Assembly: GCF_002211785.1 (NCBI RefSeq)
Contig: NZ_CP022132.1
Coordinates: forward strand, 1,798,001 to 1,862,000
Direction of reading: 5' to 3'
Source: Francisella halioticida
GTDB lineage: Bacteria; Pseudomonadota; Gammaproteobacteria; Francisellales; Francisellaceae
Length of the DNA stretch: 64,000 nucleotides
The notes beneath the pieces are model-generated. The model searched no databases. It had not been told where the DNA came from and saw only the letters and a list, made by a program, of their open reading frames with translations. A program made the translations under genes and the position numbers. Below, piece by piece: positions 46,539 through 55,341 of the stretch; within the stretch, counting starts at the first letter, position 1; the number at the start of each line of letters is the position of its first letter.

Positions 46539-47835
46539 TATACTACCCCAATAAATTAAACAATATTTTCAATTATTTAGTTCCCATCTAAGCCGCCCGT
46601 TTTTCCAATAAGTTATCGTAATAAAATTCCATAGGTTTTTTATAATTGATAGACTCATGAAATCTTCTATTATTATAAAAATCTATATAATCATCCACAT
46701 CGTTTCTTAGTTCAACAATGCCAGGATATTGATTTAAATAAAATCTCTCACATTTAGCACTTCTCCAAAATCTTTCGATGCAAATGTTATCAGTTGCTCT
46801 ACCTTTACCATCCATAGATATAGTAATTTTTTTATCCAATAATGTTTGGATATGAATGTTAGATGTGTACTGGCTACCTTGATCAGTGTTAAATATTTCT
46901 GGTACTCCATATTTATACAGAGCTTCATTTAAAACTTTCATAACTAAACTACTATCCATAGTGTTGGATATCTCCCAACTTAGTACAGCCTTAGAGTACC
47001 AATCAATAATAGCTGCCATATAAACTGTGCCAGCATCAGTCTTAATATATGTAATATCTGTAGACCAAACTTGATTAGGTCTCAATATGCTTAAACCTTT
47101 TAGTTTGTAACTATAAATAGCATGCTCTTTGTTAGGTTCAGATAAGTTTAAGTTTGGTTTTTTCACCGCCAATATAGCTTTGATGCCTAACTCTTTACGA
47201 TACTTTTGTACTGTGTTCTCACAGATGCTAAACCCATCTTCTATTAATTGCTTATGAGCTTTTATATAGCCGTAGCAGGGAATCTCCTCATGTATCTGTA
47301 TAAGCTTTGCTTTTACTTCTTCTTTATGTTCGTTAACCACAGGCTTGTAATATAAACCAGCTCTAGAAACTTCTAATAAGAAACTTTGTTTTACAACAGA
47401 TAATTTATGCTTAGGATCAATCATCGCTTTTCTATCAGATAATCCCAAGCTTACGAGCTTTCCCTCAAGAAATTCCTTCTCAATTGTTAGTTGTCCAACC
47501 TTCTTAGAATACTGATCTATCTTGGTTTGAAGCTTTGCATTGTCTTTTTTATATTGTGATACTGATTTGGATGGATCCATTGCCAACTCAGCATTTTCTA
47601 AAAAGGCTGTTTTTCAATTATTTATGTTTTTGGGCGTAATATTATATTTTACTGATAACTGTGTGATTGTTTGATCTTTCCTCAATACTTCCAAGACAAC
47701 TTTAGTCTTAAATTCAACGGTATATATTTTTCTCTTATTACTCATTTACATTTATCCTAAATTGCTCATTTATAGTTTAGCTACTTTAGGAACTAAATTC
47801 TCAAAATTGTTGTTAAAATTTCATGGGGTATTATA
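46539..47835 (-). mobile_element. IS3-family insertion sequence, IS3-1 copy B
   Basis: 1297 bp, same ends as copy A (TATACTACCCCA / TGGGGTATTATA). It lies between sodC and msrB, close upstream of both coding regions (59 bases before sodC on the minus strand and 15 bases before msrB on the plus strand), so it has likely replaced their promoters or may supply new ones. Confidence 0.9.
46588..47745 (-). pseudogene. IS3-1 transposase, copy B (internal TGA, intact DDE)
   Basis: Same 386-codon frame as copy A, from the ATG at 47745, with TGA at codon 44 (47614-47616) in the NNWK motif. Here the catalytic triad is intact: WSTDITYI, NTDQGSQYT and ERFWRSAK. The part after the stop is open from the ATG at 47586 (332 residues), retaining the coiled coil and integrase core but losing the HTH. 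Activity would need read-through, reinitiation or help from an intact copy. Confidence 0.82.
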
Positions 47836-47850
47836 GAATTCATAATTATT

Positions 47851-48396
47851 ATGAAGAAACTTTTAACATTTATAATATTAATTGTTCCAATACTTGGATT
47901 CTCTGAAACTTCAAAATGGCAAAGCTATAATAAGCCAGAAGCTCTAAGCAAACTTAATAAACTTAGTAAACTTAGTAAACTTAGTAAACTACAATACTAT
48001 GTAACCCAAAAAGGAGGTACTGAAAGAGCATTTAATAATAAATATTGGAATAACCATAAACAAGGTATATACGTTGATATAGTTTCTGGTGAACCTCTTT
48101 TTAGTTCAACAAACAAATATATAACTCAGGAACTGGTTGGCCTAGTTTTACTAAACCGATTAATTAATCAATCATTTATAGTTACAAAAGTTGATAATAG
48201 CTGGTTTATGAATAGAACAGAAGTTCTATCCAAACATGGAAAATCTCATTTAGGACATATTTTTGATGATGGTCCCAAGCCTTCTAGTAAAAGATACTGC
48301 ATGAATTCAGCAGCTCTTAGATTTATCCCCAAAGCCGATATGAAAAAAGATGGATACAGTGCATATCTATATCTTTTTAACAAAAATTTAAAATAA
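47851..48396 (+). CDS. msrB: MsrB-type methionine sulfoxide reductase with an out-of-frame GWPSF motif
   Basis: 181 residues: a signal peptide (MKKLLTFIILIVPILGFSET), a KLS repeat, then MsrB segments YYVTQKGGTERAF, GIYVDIVSGEPLFSS, NRTEVLSKHGKSHLGHIFDDG and RYCMNSAALRFIP with the catalytic Cys. The conserved SGTGWPSFTKPIN is present only in another frame at 48123-48164. Net indels (apparently +2 in the TATATA at 48118-48123 and +4 in ATTAATTAAT at 48159-48168) leave the frame open but replace about 15 residues. Reductase activity is doubtful. Periplasmic MsrB repairs Met-R-sulfoxide. Confidence 0.82.
   Translation: MKKLLTFIILIVPILGFSETSKWQSYNKPEALSKLNKLSKLSKLSKLQYYVTQKGGTERAFNNKYWNNHKQGIYVDIVSGEPLFSSTNKYITQELVGLVLLNRLINQSFIVTKVDNSWFMNRTEVLSKHGKSHLGHIFDDGPKPSSKRYCMNSAALRFIPKADMKKDGYSAYLYLFNKNLK
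47950..47985 (+). repeat. Four 9-bp tandem repeats in msrB
   Basis: AAACTTAAT followed by three AAACTTAGT units encode KLNKLSKLSKLS just after the signal peptide. The unit is a multiple of three, so copy changes would alter linker length but not frame. Confidence 0.85.
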
Positions 48397-48462
48397 AGAT
48401 AATATATTTAATAAAAAGCTTATACGATATTAATAAATCACTTAATTTAGATTGAGGTTAGT

Positions 48463-49163
48463 ATTATCACTAAAGAACTTATCGGCGCAATAATACTTAA
48501 CACCGGTTTTTTTGCATACTCGATACAGTATATCCCTCAAGTCATATACAATATGAAACATAGGAAAAGATTATCTAATATAAGTGTTTTATCTCAATTT
48601 GCAATTTTTGTTTCTATCTTATGTGATATGGTTATAACTATAGGGTACGGATATAAATGGCAATATGCGGTTGTGGCTATATTTTATCTACTTGGGGTAT
48701 GTATCCAGCAATTGCAGATCACCTTTCTATCCAGAAAAGTCCCTGAATTAGCAAATCTATTTTTTATAATATGTTTTGCAGTTGCAATGCTCTCAATGGG
48801 GTCAAATTCAACAATCATATATAAAATTGCTCAACATATTGGTTTCAATATAAGCATAGTTTTCTGGTTTCCACAAATTTATAAAAATTATAAACAAAAA
48901 AGAGCAGATGGATATAGTTTAGCTTTCATACTGATAGCCTTAGCAGGCACTTGTTTGTACTTGTTTGTACTTGTTTGTACTTGTTTGTACTTGTTTGTAC
49001 TTGTTTGTACTTGTTTGTACTTGTTTGTACTTGTTTGTACTTGTTAAGTTGTATACTCTTTTCTTGGGACATAATCTATAAAACTAATGCCATCTCAATA
49101 CTCCCAGTAATACTAATTTTATTGACTCAAAAGATTTATTATAGAAATTACCATAAAAACTAA
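48463..49163 (+). pseudogene. PQ-loop/SWEET-type membrane protein split by a 10-bp tandem repeat
   Basis: The joined frames encode about 200 residues with six or seven hydrophobic helices and two PQ-loop motifs: YSIQYIPQVIYNMKHRK and VFWFPQIYKNYKQKRADGYS, as in SWEET/MtN3 or cystinosin-like transporters. Within the last helices the 10-bp unit is repeated 9.5 times (48951-49045), which ends the first frame at 49047. The remaining SCILFSWDIIYKTNA...YYRNYHKN lies in another frame to 49163. One, four, seven or ten units would join the frames. No ATG precedes the first PQ motif; ATT at 48463 has GAGG five bases upstream and is the likely or former start. An internal ATG at 48553 would miss the first helix. 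Confidence 0.78.
48951..49045 (+). repeat. 10-bp tandem repeat, nine copies plus a half copy
   Basis: Nine perfect TTGTTTGTAC units (48951-49040) followed by TTGTT. The unit is not divisible by three, so each gain or loss changes the reading frame of the PQ-loop gene. The single-unit form reads smoothly (GTCLYLLSCILF), which suggests it is ancestral. Confidence 0.95.
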
Positions 49164-49458
49164 TTATATGCTTTCACAATATATATAGATCGCATATTGT
49201 TTATAATTATCTATTTATAGTTTTTGTCTAGACTTATTTTTCTAGTTGGGTATAAAGAAGCTTTTACAAAAAAATAATACCTTTTAATAGTTCCAACAAT
49301 AGCTAAATCTTCAATACTAACGTTAACTTTTATTATACCAATATTGCCTTATATCACAAACCTGGCCTATAAACTTATAAAATAGAACCTAGATACACAT
49401 AAAATAAAATTAGTATTTATGTTATTATAAGCACATAAACTATTTACTGTTATCAAGC
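49164..49458. other. Intergenic region with a short cryptic reading frame
   Basis: No supported gene in 295 bases. On the minus strand a 45-codon open stretch (49348 to 49211; KVNVSIEDLAIVGTIKRYYF) reads like protein but has no start codon, so it may be the tail of a lost gene. The promoter of aroC is presumably near 49400-49458. Confidence 0.3.
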
Positions 49459-50517
49459 ATGTCAGGAAACACTTTTGGTAAAATTTTTACCGTAACAACA
49501 TGTGGTGAAAGCCATGGAGACTCTCTTGCCGCAATCATTGATGGCTGCCCAAGTAATATCCCATTAAGTGAAGAAGATATTCAAATAGAACTAGACAGAC
49601 GTAAACCAGGACAATCAAAATTTACAACGCAACGTAAAGAGCCAGACGAAGTCAAAGTAATTTCAGGCGTTTTTGAGGGTAAAACAACAGGTACACCTAT
49701 TGGATTAATCATAAAAAACCAAGACCAAAAATCAAAAGATTATGGCGAAATAAAAGATAAATTTCGCCCTGGTCACGCTGATTACACATATTTTAAGAAA
49801 TATGGAATTCGGGACTATCGCGGAGGAGGTCGATCTTCAGCAAGAGAAACAGCTATGCGCGTTGCAGCTGGGGCAATATCTAAAAAAATATTGAAACACT
49901 ACAATATAGAAATCTATGGATACTGCTCACAGATAGGAGATCTAAAGATAAACTTTAAAGAGAAAAGTTTTATTAATCAAAATCCTTTTTTTATTGCAGA
50001 TAAAAATGCTATCGAAAACTGTGAAAAATTAATTCATGAAATCCGTAAACAAGGTGATTCAATTGGAGCTGAAGTAACTGTTATTGCAACTGGTTTAGAA
50101 ACGGGTCTGGGAAGACCTGTTTTTGACAGGCTTGATGCTAATATTGCTCATGCGCTAATGAGTATAAATGCTGTAAAAGCTGTAAGCATTGGAGATGGTT
50201 TTAGTTGTGTTGCTCAAAGAGGTAGTCAGCATCGTGATGAAATAACTCAAGATCAAGGCTTTTTAACAAATCATGCTGGGGGAATCTTAGGAGGAATCTC
50301 AACTGGGCAAGATGTCACTGCAAAATTAGCTTTTAAACCAACCTCTAGTATTTTGCAACCAGGTAAAAGTATAGATACCAATGGTAATGATACAACAATA
50401 ATAACCAAAGGTAGGCATGATCCTTGTGTTGGCATAAGAGGTGTGCCAATAGCTGAAGCTATGCTAGCTCTAGTAATACTAGATGAGCTACTAATTACAA
50501 AAGCTTATATGAAATAA
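49459..50517 (+). CDS. aroC: Chorismate synthase
   Basis: 352 residues: the FMN-dependent last step of the shikimate pathway (EPSP to chorismate). Signatures [71 protein letters not shown] and [12 protein letters not shown] are all present. Followed two bases later by a DedA gene, beginning a five-gene co-oriented series to cvpA. Confidence 0.97.
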   Translation: MSGNTFGKIFTVTTCGESHGDSLAAIIDGCPSNIPLSEEDIQIELDRRKPGQSKFTTQRKEPDEVKVISGVFEGKTTGTPIGLIIKNQDQKSKDYGEIKDKFRPGHADYTYFKKYGIRDYRGGGRSSARETAMRVAAGAISKKILKHYNIEIYGYCSQIGDLKINFKEKSFINQNPFFIADKNAIENCEKLIHEIRKQGDSIGAEVTVIATGLETGLGRPVFDRLDANIAHALMSINAVKAVSIGDGFSCVAQRGSQHRDEITQDQGFLTNHAGGILGGISTGQDVTAKLAFKPTSSILQPGKSIDTNGNDTTIITKGRHDPCVGIRGVPIAEAMLALVILDELLITKAYMK

Positions 50518-50519
50518 TT

Positions 50520-51119
50520 ATGAGTGAGCAAGAGTTTTCAAACCTCTTAATTCATTGGGGGTACTTAGCTGTAGCCTTAGCTGTTTTTATTGAAGGTGAG
50601 ATTTTTTTAATCATGGTAGGTATTGCTACAGCAGCAAGCCTATTTAGTTATCCTTTAGTAATCATAGCCGCAACTTTAGGAGCTATTGCTCACGATAATA
50701 CGATATTTATCCTATCTAAATTTATTGGTAAGAAGCTTATTCAAAGAAAAGCATCTTGGAGCTATAAAGCTAAAAAGTCTTCAGAATTTTTAGAAAAATA
50801 TGAATCATTAGCCATTCTTAGTATCCGATTTTTATACGGTTTAAGAACAGTAACTACCTTAATAGTTGGCCTTAGTAAAGTTAGTAAATATAAATTTATT
50901 TGCCTAGATGCTTTAAGTAGCTTTGTATGGTCATTTATTTACATAACTTTAGGATATTTATTTGGTTATGCTATCTTAAAATTTGTCAACCATGTAGACA
51001 TATCCAACTGGATATCTAATAATAGATATCTATCTATATTTATACTTATTTTACTTTCAAGTATTATATATATTAGTTATAAAATATTTAGATCACGATC
51101 AAAGAGGCATATAAAATGA
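50520..51119 (+). CDS. DedA-family inner membrane protein (VTT domain)
   Basis: 199 residues with five or six hydrophobic segments, an acidic motif IEGEIFLIMVG in the first reentrant part, and SIRFLYGLRTVTTLIVGLSKV, where the conserved RFIPGxR-type loop reads RFLYGLR; SSFVWSFIYITLGYLFG follows. DedA proteins are proposed lipid scramblases or transporters maintaining proton motive force. The stop overlaps the next ATG by four bases (ATGA). Confidence 0.88.
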   Translation: MSEQEFSNLLIHWGYLAVALAVFIEGEIFLIMVGIATAASLFSYPLVIIAATLGAIAHDNTIFILSKFIGKKLIQRKASWSYKAKKSSEFLEKYESLAILSIRFLYGLRTVTTLIVGLSKVSKYKFICLDALSSFVWSFIYITLGYLFGYAILKFVNHVDISNWISNNRYLSIFILILLSSIIYISYKIFRSRSKRHIK

Positions 51120-51859
51120 ATAGTAGATTAGATCTTCTAAAAAAAGGAGCTGGAAATAGCAAGGGAAAAGATAATGAGAAAAAACCTCGAGCTAGAGTGC
51201 TTGATGAAGAATCTCAAGAATCACAACATAGACATGATGATTTAATAGAGAAAAATAACGATTTTGAAAGTGAAGCTGATCATTCGCAAAGTTCTGAGTA
51301 CAACATTAACACTGATTCTGATAATGATGATTCAGATGAAAATATTAATGTCATTGAAATTAACTTAGATGAAAGTCAAAGTCTAGATATAGACCCTTCT
51401 CTATTAGATGATGATTTTAATGAAGTAAAAGAAACCCCAGATACTCTCGAAGAAAAACATGAAAAAGAGCATGACAATTTTGATAGTGACATAGTTGAAG
51501 GTAAGATATCTGTAGACTATAGTGAAAAAGATATCAAGCAAGAATTAGAATACATCTTCGATCAACGCGAACAAGTTAATGGTTTACATTTTCGCATAAT
51601 TAAGGATGGGGGCATGGAAATTAATACCCCTAAAATTCTCCATCTTGGAGACATTATTAGAATATCAATCACACTAACAGAACTTAAAGAGCAGGTTGGT
51701 TGTGAAGCACGAATAGTTTCTATTTATCCTAAAAATATTCGTTTATCAAATAACGAAAATAGTAATCAATACCGTTATATAGTCCAATTTATTGGACCGA
51801 ATTCTTCAGAAACTGAAAGAATTCTTAGTAAATATTTATTAGGATACAAAATAAAGTAA
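51116..51859 (+). CDS. Acidic protein with a PilZ-like C-terminal domain
   Basis: 247 residues. The first ~140 are strongly acidic and low in complexity (many D/E/N/S, e.g. NTDSDNDDSDENINVIEINL), probably disordered. The remaining ~105 form a beta-rich domain: GLHFRIIKDGGMEINTPKIL, HLGDIIRISITLTELKE, CEARIVSIYPKNIRL and YRYIVQFIG, which resembles PilZ in strand order. The c-di-GMP-binding RxxxR and D/NxSxxG residues are not evident, so nucleotide binding is doubtful. Coupled to dedA upstream and followed by radA six bases later. No function is assigned. Confidence 0.55.
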   Translation: MNSRLDLLKKGAGNSKGKDNEKKPRARVLDEESQESQHRHDDLIEKNNDFESEADHSQSSEYNINTDSDNDDSDENINVIEINLDESQSLDIDPSLLDDDFNEVKETPDTLEEKHEKEHDNFDSDIVEGKISVDYSEKDIKQELEYIFDQREQVNGLHFRIIKDGGMEINTPKILHLGDIIRISITLTELKEQVGCEARIVSIYPKNIRLSNNENSNQYRYIVQFIGPNSSETERILSKYLLGYKIK

Positions 51860-51865
51860 TTTTTT

Positions 51866-53236
51866 ATGTCAAAGCAAAAAACTATATTTATTTGTCAAGA
51901 GTGCGGTGCTACTTCGCATCGCTGGCAAGGACAATGTTACAGTTGCAATCAATGGAATACTCTGATTGAGGAAGTCCAAGTAGATGCTAGAAAAACTCCA
52001 AAGTCTCGAGCTGGATTTTCAGGAAGTATTACAAAAGCCACAGCTCTTTCAAATATTAAAGGTAAAGAACACTCTCGTATATCGACTGGTATATCTGAGT
52101 TTGATCGAGTTCTTGGTGGAGGAATAGTTAAAGGTTCTGTAACTCTAGTCGGTGGAGACCCAGGTATTGGAAAATCCTCTATCCTTTTACAGATAATGGC
52201 CTTTTTATCTTTAAGCAAAAAAGTCTTATATGTGAGTGGAGAAGAATCTTTAGAGCAAATAGCATTAAGGGCAGAAAGGCTTAGTTTACCTAAAGATAAT
52301 CTGTTGATAATGTGTGAAACAAATATTGAACAAATATCTAATTATATTATTAAGCACAAGCCAGAAGTTATTGTTATTGATTCAATTCAAACTATATATA
52401 ACCCCGAACTTCAATCTATGATAGGCGGCGTGTCCCAAGTACGTGAATCTACAGCATATATAACACAAGTTGCTAAACAACATGAGATAGCTATTTTTCT
52501 TGTTGGACATGTTACAAAATCAGGAGATGTTGCGGGACCCAGAGTTTTGGAACATATTGTTGATGCTGTAATCTTCATTGAATCACAAGATAATGGTAGA
52601 TATCGTATGATGCGTGCACTTAAAAATAGATTTGGTGCTGTAAATGAAATTGGCATATTTGCTATGACTGATAAAGGTATGAAAGAGGTTAAAAATCCTT
52701 CAGCTATATTTTTAAATAATGGTCGTACAAACCTTATTGGTAGTGTAATAGTCTCTGTATGGGAAGGAACTCGCCCATTATTAGTTGAGCTTCAATCTTT
52801 AGTTGTTGATAAAAATATTAATCAACCTCCAAGAAGATTGTGTGTAGGTATTGACAGTAATCGTCTTGCAATGATTTTAGCAGTTATACAACGCTATATG
52901 CATATTGATCTATATGATAAGGATGTTTTTTTAAATGTTGTTGGTGGTATTAAAATAAACGAAACAAGTATTGATTTAGCTCTTATTTTAATAATCTATT
53001 CAAGCATCAAAGAAATAGAGATACCTCATGATATGCTAATAGTGGGTGAGGTTGGTTTATCTGGAGAAATACGCCCTATTCCATATGGGATAGAAAGAAT
53101 TAATGAAGCAAAAAAACATGGTTTTAAAAAAATTATAGTTCCTCAGGCAAATATCTCAAAAACAATATCTGCCAAAAATATTGAAATTATTGGAATAACT
53201 AATCTTAATCAAATAAAAGATATAATAGTAGGATAA
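51866..53236 (+). CDS. radA: DNA repair protein RadA (Sms)
   Basis: 456 residues. An N-terminal zinc finger (CQECGATSHRWQGQCYSC), Walker A LVGGDPGIGKSSIL, VLYVSGEESLEQI, the RadA-specific KNRFG motif (ALKNRFGAVNEIG) and a Lon-protease-like C-terminal domain (LNVVGGIKINETSIDLALIL, VGEVGLSGEIRPI). It is a branch-migrating helicase in recombination. Five bases before cvpA. Confidence 0.96.
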   Translation: MSKQKTIFICQECGATSHRWQGQCYSCNQWNTLIEEVQVDARKTPKSRAGFSGSITKATALSNIKGKEHSRISTGISEFDRVLGGGIVKGSVTLVGGDPGIGKSSILLQIMAFLSLSKKVLYVSGEESLEQIALRAERLSLPKDNLLIMCETNIEQISNYIIKHKPEVIVIDSIQTIYNPELQSMIGGVSQVRESTAYITQVAKQHEIAIFLVGHVTKSGDVAGPRVLEHIVDAVIFIESQDNGRYRMMRALKNRFGAVNEIGIFAMTDKGMKEVKNPSAIFLNNGRTNLIGSVIVSVWEGTRPLLVELQSLVVDKNINQPPRRLCVGIDSNRLAMILAVIQRYMHIDLYDKDVFLNVVGGIKINETSIDLALILIIYSSIKEIEIPHDMLIVGEVGLSGEIRPIPYGIERINEAKKHGFKKIIVPQANISKTISAKNIEIIGITNLNQIKDIIVG

Positions 53237-53241
53237 AAGAT

Positions 53242-53778
53242 ATGACATTTTTAGAGAATATAAACTTTTTAGATATCTTAATAATTGTAGTAATTTTAAT
53301 ACTAAGCCTATTTGCGTCAGTAAAAGGATTATTTAAAAATATAGTTTTATTAGTTTTAATGATTTTCTCAGTTGTGCTAGCCGGAATTTTAGCCCAAAAA
53401 ATACAACAAGCGTATATTAATTCTTTAATAGATGATCCTAATATTGCATATATTGTATCATTTATCCTAGTCCTTCTTGGTGCATATTTAATAATATTTG
53501 GAATTATGAAAGTATTTTTACGCAACAACAAAGAAAAGGAAAGTCTTACAAAGACTATATTTTCTTTTTTTATTGCTTTAGTACGTTTTAGTTTTGTATT
53601 TGCAATAGTTTGTTCAACTCTTAATTCTTTTGAACAGGTAAAAGAAAATAGTCTCTGGGAAAACTCAACTCTTGTGAAACCTCTTGTCAAAGTTGGAAAT
53701 TACGCATTTAATACAAGAGTTAGAATGCAAGAAACAAATCTTAAGGATTATGTGCCAAAAGAAGTTGCTGGAGGTTAA
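53242..53778 (+). CDS. cvpA: CvpA-family membrane protein
   Basis: 178 residues, four hydrophobic helices (LDILIIVVILILSLFASVKG, IVLLVLMIFSVVLAGILAQK, IVSFILVLLGAYLIIFGIMK, FFIALVRFSFVFAIV) and a soluble tail ending NLKDYVPKEVAGG. Topology and the D-x-x-I-x-x-x-x-x-x-x-S-x-x-x-G-x-x-K start match the colicin V production/CvpA family, implicated in envelope and biofilm functions. It closes the aroC-to-cvpA series; its stop is three bases from the convergent gpsA stop. Confidence 0.88.
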   Translation: MTFLENINFLDILIIVVILILSLFASVKGLFKNIVLLVLMIFSVVLAGILAQKIQQAYINSLIDDPNIAYIVSFILVLLGAYLIIFGIMKVFLRNNKEKESLTKTIFSFFIALVRFSFVFAIVCSTLNSFEQVKENSLWENSTLVKPLVKVGNYAFNTRVRMQETNLKDYVPKEVAGG

Positions 53779-53781
53779 AAC

Positions 53782-54780
53782 TTAGCTTTCATTTTTTAGC
53801 TGGCGAGTCATTAACTCTTTAACTATATCTTTAGGCTCTACTAACTCATATAAGACTTTATAAGCAGCAAAGACTAAAGGCATATCTATATCATATTTCT
53901 TAGCAAGAGTATAAACTGCTTTTGCTGTTGAATAACCTTCAACAACATTATTCACCTTTGTTAATGACTCTTCTATATTCATACCTTGACCAAGATAGAG
54001 CCCAAACCTACGATTACGTGATTGATTATCAGAACACGTTAAAAGCAAGTCTCCTAAGCAGCTAAGTCCCATAAAAGTTTCTAAGTTTGCTCCTAACTTA
54101 AGTCCTAATTTCTTAATTTCAGCAAGACCTCGTGTAATTAAAGCAGCATGAGCATTCACACCGAACTCCATACCATCAGCTGCACCTGCTACTATCGCAA
54201 GAACATTTTTAACAGCTCCACCAACTTGAGCACCTATAATATCCGTAGTTGTATAGCATCTAAAGTTTTCATTGCTAAATAATTCTTGTACATGCTTTGC
54301 ATAGTCAATATCTTTAGATGCAACTACTACCGCTGTTGGTAGTTTATTTGCAACTTCTTTAGCAAAACTAGGACCTGTTAATAATGCAAATTTCACATCT
54401 GGCAAGATATCCTCAACAATTTCACTTAATAAAGCATAAGTATCATGGCAGAACCCTTTTGTTGCACTGATTATATTTTGGTGTGGTTGTATAAGTTCTT
54501 TAAGCTCTAAAATAATATCTTTAAAACCAGAACTAGGAGTCGCCACCAATATATCATCAAAGCCATCAATATTACCTTGCCAATTTTGAATAGCCCTTAG
54601 TTTATCTGGGAATTTTTCTATACTTGGAAGATATTTAAAATTATTATTATCTTTTAACATTTGTTGATTATGCTCTTCTCTCCAAGAACTAATCTTGACA
54701 TCATATCCTTTATAAGCAAGTTGTAAAGCCAATGCCGTACCCCATGCTCCTGCTCCTAGAACGAGTATATTTTTTTGCAT
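53782..54780 (-). CDS. gpsA: Glycerol-3-phosphate dehydrogenase [NAD(P)+]
   Basis: 332 residues supplying sn-glycerol-3-phosphate for phospholipid synthesis. NILVLGAGAWGTALALQLAY is the dinucleotide site; ALLTGPSFAKEVANKLPTAV, GAVKNVLAIVAGAADGMEFG (catalytic lysine), LSCLGDLLLTCSDNQSRNRR and VEGYSTAKAVYTLAKK are the GpsA markers. Normal length and start. Confidence 0.96.
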   Translation of the reverse strand: MQKNILVLGAGAWGTALALQLAYKGYDVKISSWREEHNQQMLKDNNNFKYLPSIEKFPDKLRAIQNWQGNIDGFDDILVATPSSGFKDIILELKELIQPHQNIISATKGFCHDTYALLSEIVEDILPDVKFALLTGPSFAKEVANKLPTAVVVASKDIDYAKHVQELFSNENFRCYTTTDIIGAQVGGAVKNVLAIVAGAADGMEFGVNAHAALITRGLAEIKKLGLKLGANLETFMGLSCLGDLLLTCSDNQSRNRRFGLYLGQGMNIEESLTKVNNVVEGYSTAKAVYTLAKKYDIDMPLVFAAYKVLYELVEPKDIVKELMTRQLKNES

Positions 54781-54904
54781 AAAATAAAACTATATATATG
54801 TTTTATTTCTACTATATTCTATAGTTATTAAAGTGTAAACAATTCTTATGTTTAATCTTAAATCTATTTTAAGAAAAAATAAAATTATTCATAAAACTAT
54901 GCTA

Positions 54905-54924
54905 TATAATGTCCCCAGAAAAAG
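54905..54924 (+). repeat. Orphan IS3-2 end upstream of the arsR-type gene
   Basis: TATAATGTCCCCAGAAAAAG matches the first 20 bases of IS3-2 copy 1 exactly, but the sequence then diverges and no transposase or matching right end follows nearby. It is either a relic of an insertion or a native sequence related to the preferred target. Confidence 0.7.
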
Positions 54925-54933
54925 ATATTATTT

Positions 54934-54970
54934 TAACTATATTATTTCGTTATTTAGCGAAACATAGTTA
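54934..54970. promoter_or_regulatory. Candidate operator of the ArsR-family regulator
   Basis: The imperfect inverted repeat TAACTAT-(4)-TTTCG-(8)-CGAAA-(1)-ATAGTTA ends five bases before the regulator ATG. Position and dyad symmetry fit an autorepressed ArsR/SmtB operator, although the arms are unequal and differ from the textbook 12-2-12 site. Confidence 0.5.
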
Positions 54971-54975
54971 TAAAG

Positions 54976-55341
54976 ATGAAACTAGCAGATATAGTCGACT
55001 TTCAAAAGGCACTAAGCGATGAGACAAGAATTCGAATTTTAATGGTAATATACCAACACGAATTATGTCTTTGTCATTTAGCACATATTTTCAAACTTGC
55101 TAACTCCACTATCTCTAAGCATTTAGATATTCTTAGGCGTAATGGGTTCATCCATAAACGCAAGCAAGGACGATTCCATTATTTTTATTTTAACTCTATT
55201 TATAAAGGACAATTAAATTGGCTTTTAAAAATACTTGAGGATGATAATACTATCCAAAATGATCAAAAAATAATTAAGCAGATGATAAAAGAAAAGCTCG
55301 AACATTTACCTGAAATACATGCAAAGGAGAGCTTCCTATGA
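54976..55341 (+). CDS. ArsR/SmtB-family metal-responsive repressor
   Basis: 121 residues with a winged HTH: LADIVDFQKALSDETRIRIL, HLAHIFKLANSTISKHLDIL (recognition helix) and a basic wing FIHKRKQGRFHYFYF. The motif HELCLCHLAH has the Cys-x-Cys of the alpha-3 metal site (as in ELCVCDL repressors), suggesting sensing of a soft metal or metalloid ion. Its stop overlaps the start of the ATPase gene by four bases (ATGA). The gene is intact, whereas its target is destroyed. Confidence 0.87.
   Translation: MKLADIVDFQKALSDETRIRILMVIYQHELCLCHLAHIFKLANSTISKHLDILRRNGFIHKRKQGRFHYFYFNSIYKGQLNWLLKILEDDNTIQNDQKIIKQMIKEKLEHLPEIHAKESFL

Noticed and set aside
46588-47586. Calling the IS3-1 core ORF an intact transposase
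   Set aside because: The HTH part upstream is separated by TGA at codon 44, so the ORF is a truncated core.
48951-49045. CRISPR-like array
   Set aside because: Units are 10 bp, contiguous and without spacers; it is a simple tandem repeat in a coding region.
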